Below are positions 63,867 through 64,000 of a stretch of DNA of 64,000 bases, in pieces (positions within the stretch are counted from its first letter, which is position 1; the number at the start of each line of letters is the position of its first letter). The translations under genes and the position numbers were made by a program. The stretch is from assembly GCF_014652135.1 (NCBI RefSeq), contig NZ_BMYF01000008.1:135123-199122 (forward strand). Direction: 5' to 3'. Origin of the DNA: Mongoliitalea lutea. Its GTDB lineage: Bacteria; Bacteroidota; Bacteroidia; Cytophagales; Cyclobacteriaceae. The notes below the pieces were generated by a model that did not search any database, was not told the DNA's origin, and worked only from the letters and a program-made list of their open reading frames with translations.

Positions 63867-64000
63867 CATTATTCGAGATTCCTCGCGAAAGGAGTGGTTC
63901 ACGCAAAGGTATTATGTTTGAAAAATAGGCATAAGCTAAATTTCGTATATTAAAGGAAGAATTTCAACCTTAACCTTTAAATACAGAACGCTTATGCCAT

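Noticed and set aside
63994..64000. ATG at the right edge as the start of a new gene
   Set aside because: Only two codons are visible; it may well be a start but cannot be supported.

Overview
The window reads as chromosomal DNA of a Bacteroidota bacterium, most likely of the order Cytophagales (Cyclobacteriaceae, Algoriphagus-like). The support is a SusC/SusD pair, a RemB/Wzi-like outer-membrane protein, a DUF4221-type propeller lipoprotein, a SAM-I riboswitch before a metY gene, promoters of the Bacteroidota type (TTG, about 20 nt, TAnnTTTG), few purine-rich ribosome-binding sites and many short lipoprotein or OmpA-barrel genes. No rRNA, tRNA, CRISPR array or integrase was seen.

Layout. 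1-2.5 kb: the start of a small four-helix-bundle sensor protein, an M42 aminopeptidase, and an S23-type four-helix-bundle gene flanked by inverted 13-bp repeats. 2.5-7.9 kb: an acyl-CoA carboxyltransferase subunit, then on the other strand a Ppx/GppA phosphatase, an Ldh-type dehydrogenase and a Tat-exported Gfo/Idh/MocA oxidoreductase. 7.9-10.5 kb: a four-gene operon with an FtsB/DivIC-like protein, a barrel protein, cysE and cysM. 10.7-21.8 kb: an outer-membrane nutrient block with an MG2/Plug protein lacking a barrel, a SusC-SusD-DUF4843 operon and a divergent Asp-box propeller protein. 22-30.5 kb: one long minus-strand operon (GlmU-like protein, holB, rimB, rimK, hemC, cyclophilin, RmlD-like reductase, Na+ symporter) closed by a 21-bp terminator stem. 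30.6-44.8 kb: Uma2 nuclease, L31, a membrane-protein/regulator operon with a palindromic operator candidate, a frameshifted gene, an S41 protease, a YefM-YoeB module with a recognisable operator, a Wzi/RemB protein, an MsbA-like exporter and YifB. 44.9-54.3 kb: a trans-sulfuration enzyme, DUF4293, truA, a second ABC exporter, small envelope proteins, hemE and threonine aldolase.

The accessory part is 54.3-62.5 kb. A gene-free stretch of 864 bases holds at least nine different hairpins and a ~115-130-bp direct repeat. After a GDPD lipoprotein, DUF2721 and riboswitch-controlled metY comes a three-gene operon (DUF4221-like propeller lipoprotein, CxxC lipoprotein, secreted protein). This operon sits between two ~94% identical ~475-bp direct repeats made of the 3' end of metY, its terminator and the C-terminus of the operon's last gene. 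The second repeat is decayed and stops at a ParE-type toxin-antitoxin pair. This looks like an old tandem duplication partly replaced by the toxin-antitoxin module. The operon is the best candidate here for an undescribed system. The window ends with a small barrel protein translationally coupled to a DNA/RNA non-specific endonuclease lipoprotein.

Sulfur metabolism recurs without being clustered: cysE-cysM, a cystathionine gamma-synthase/lyase type enzyme and metY. Heme genes hemC and hemE are also apart.
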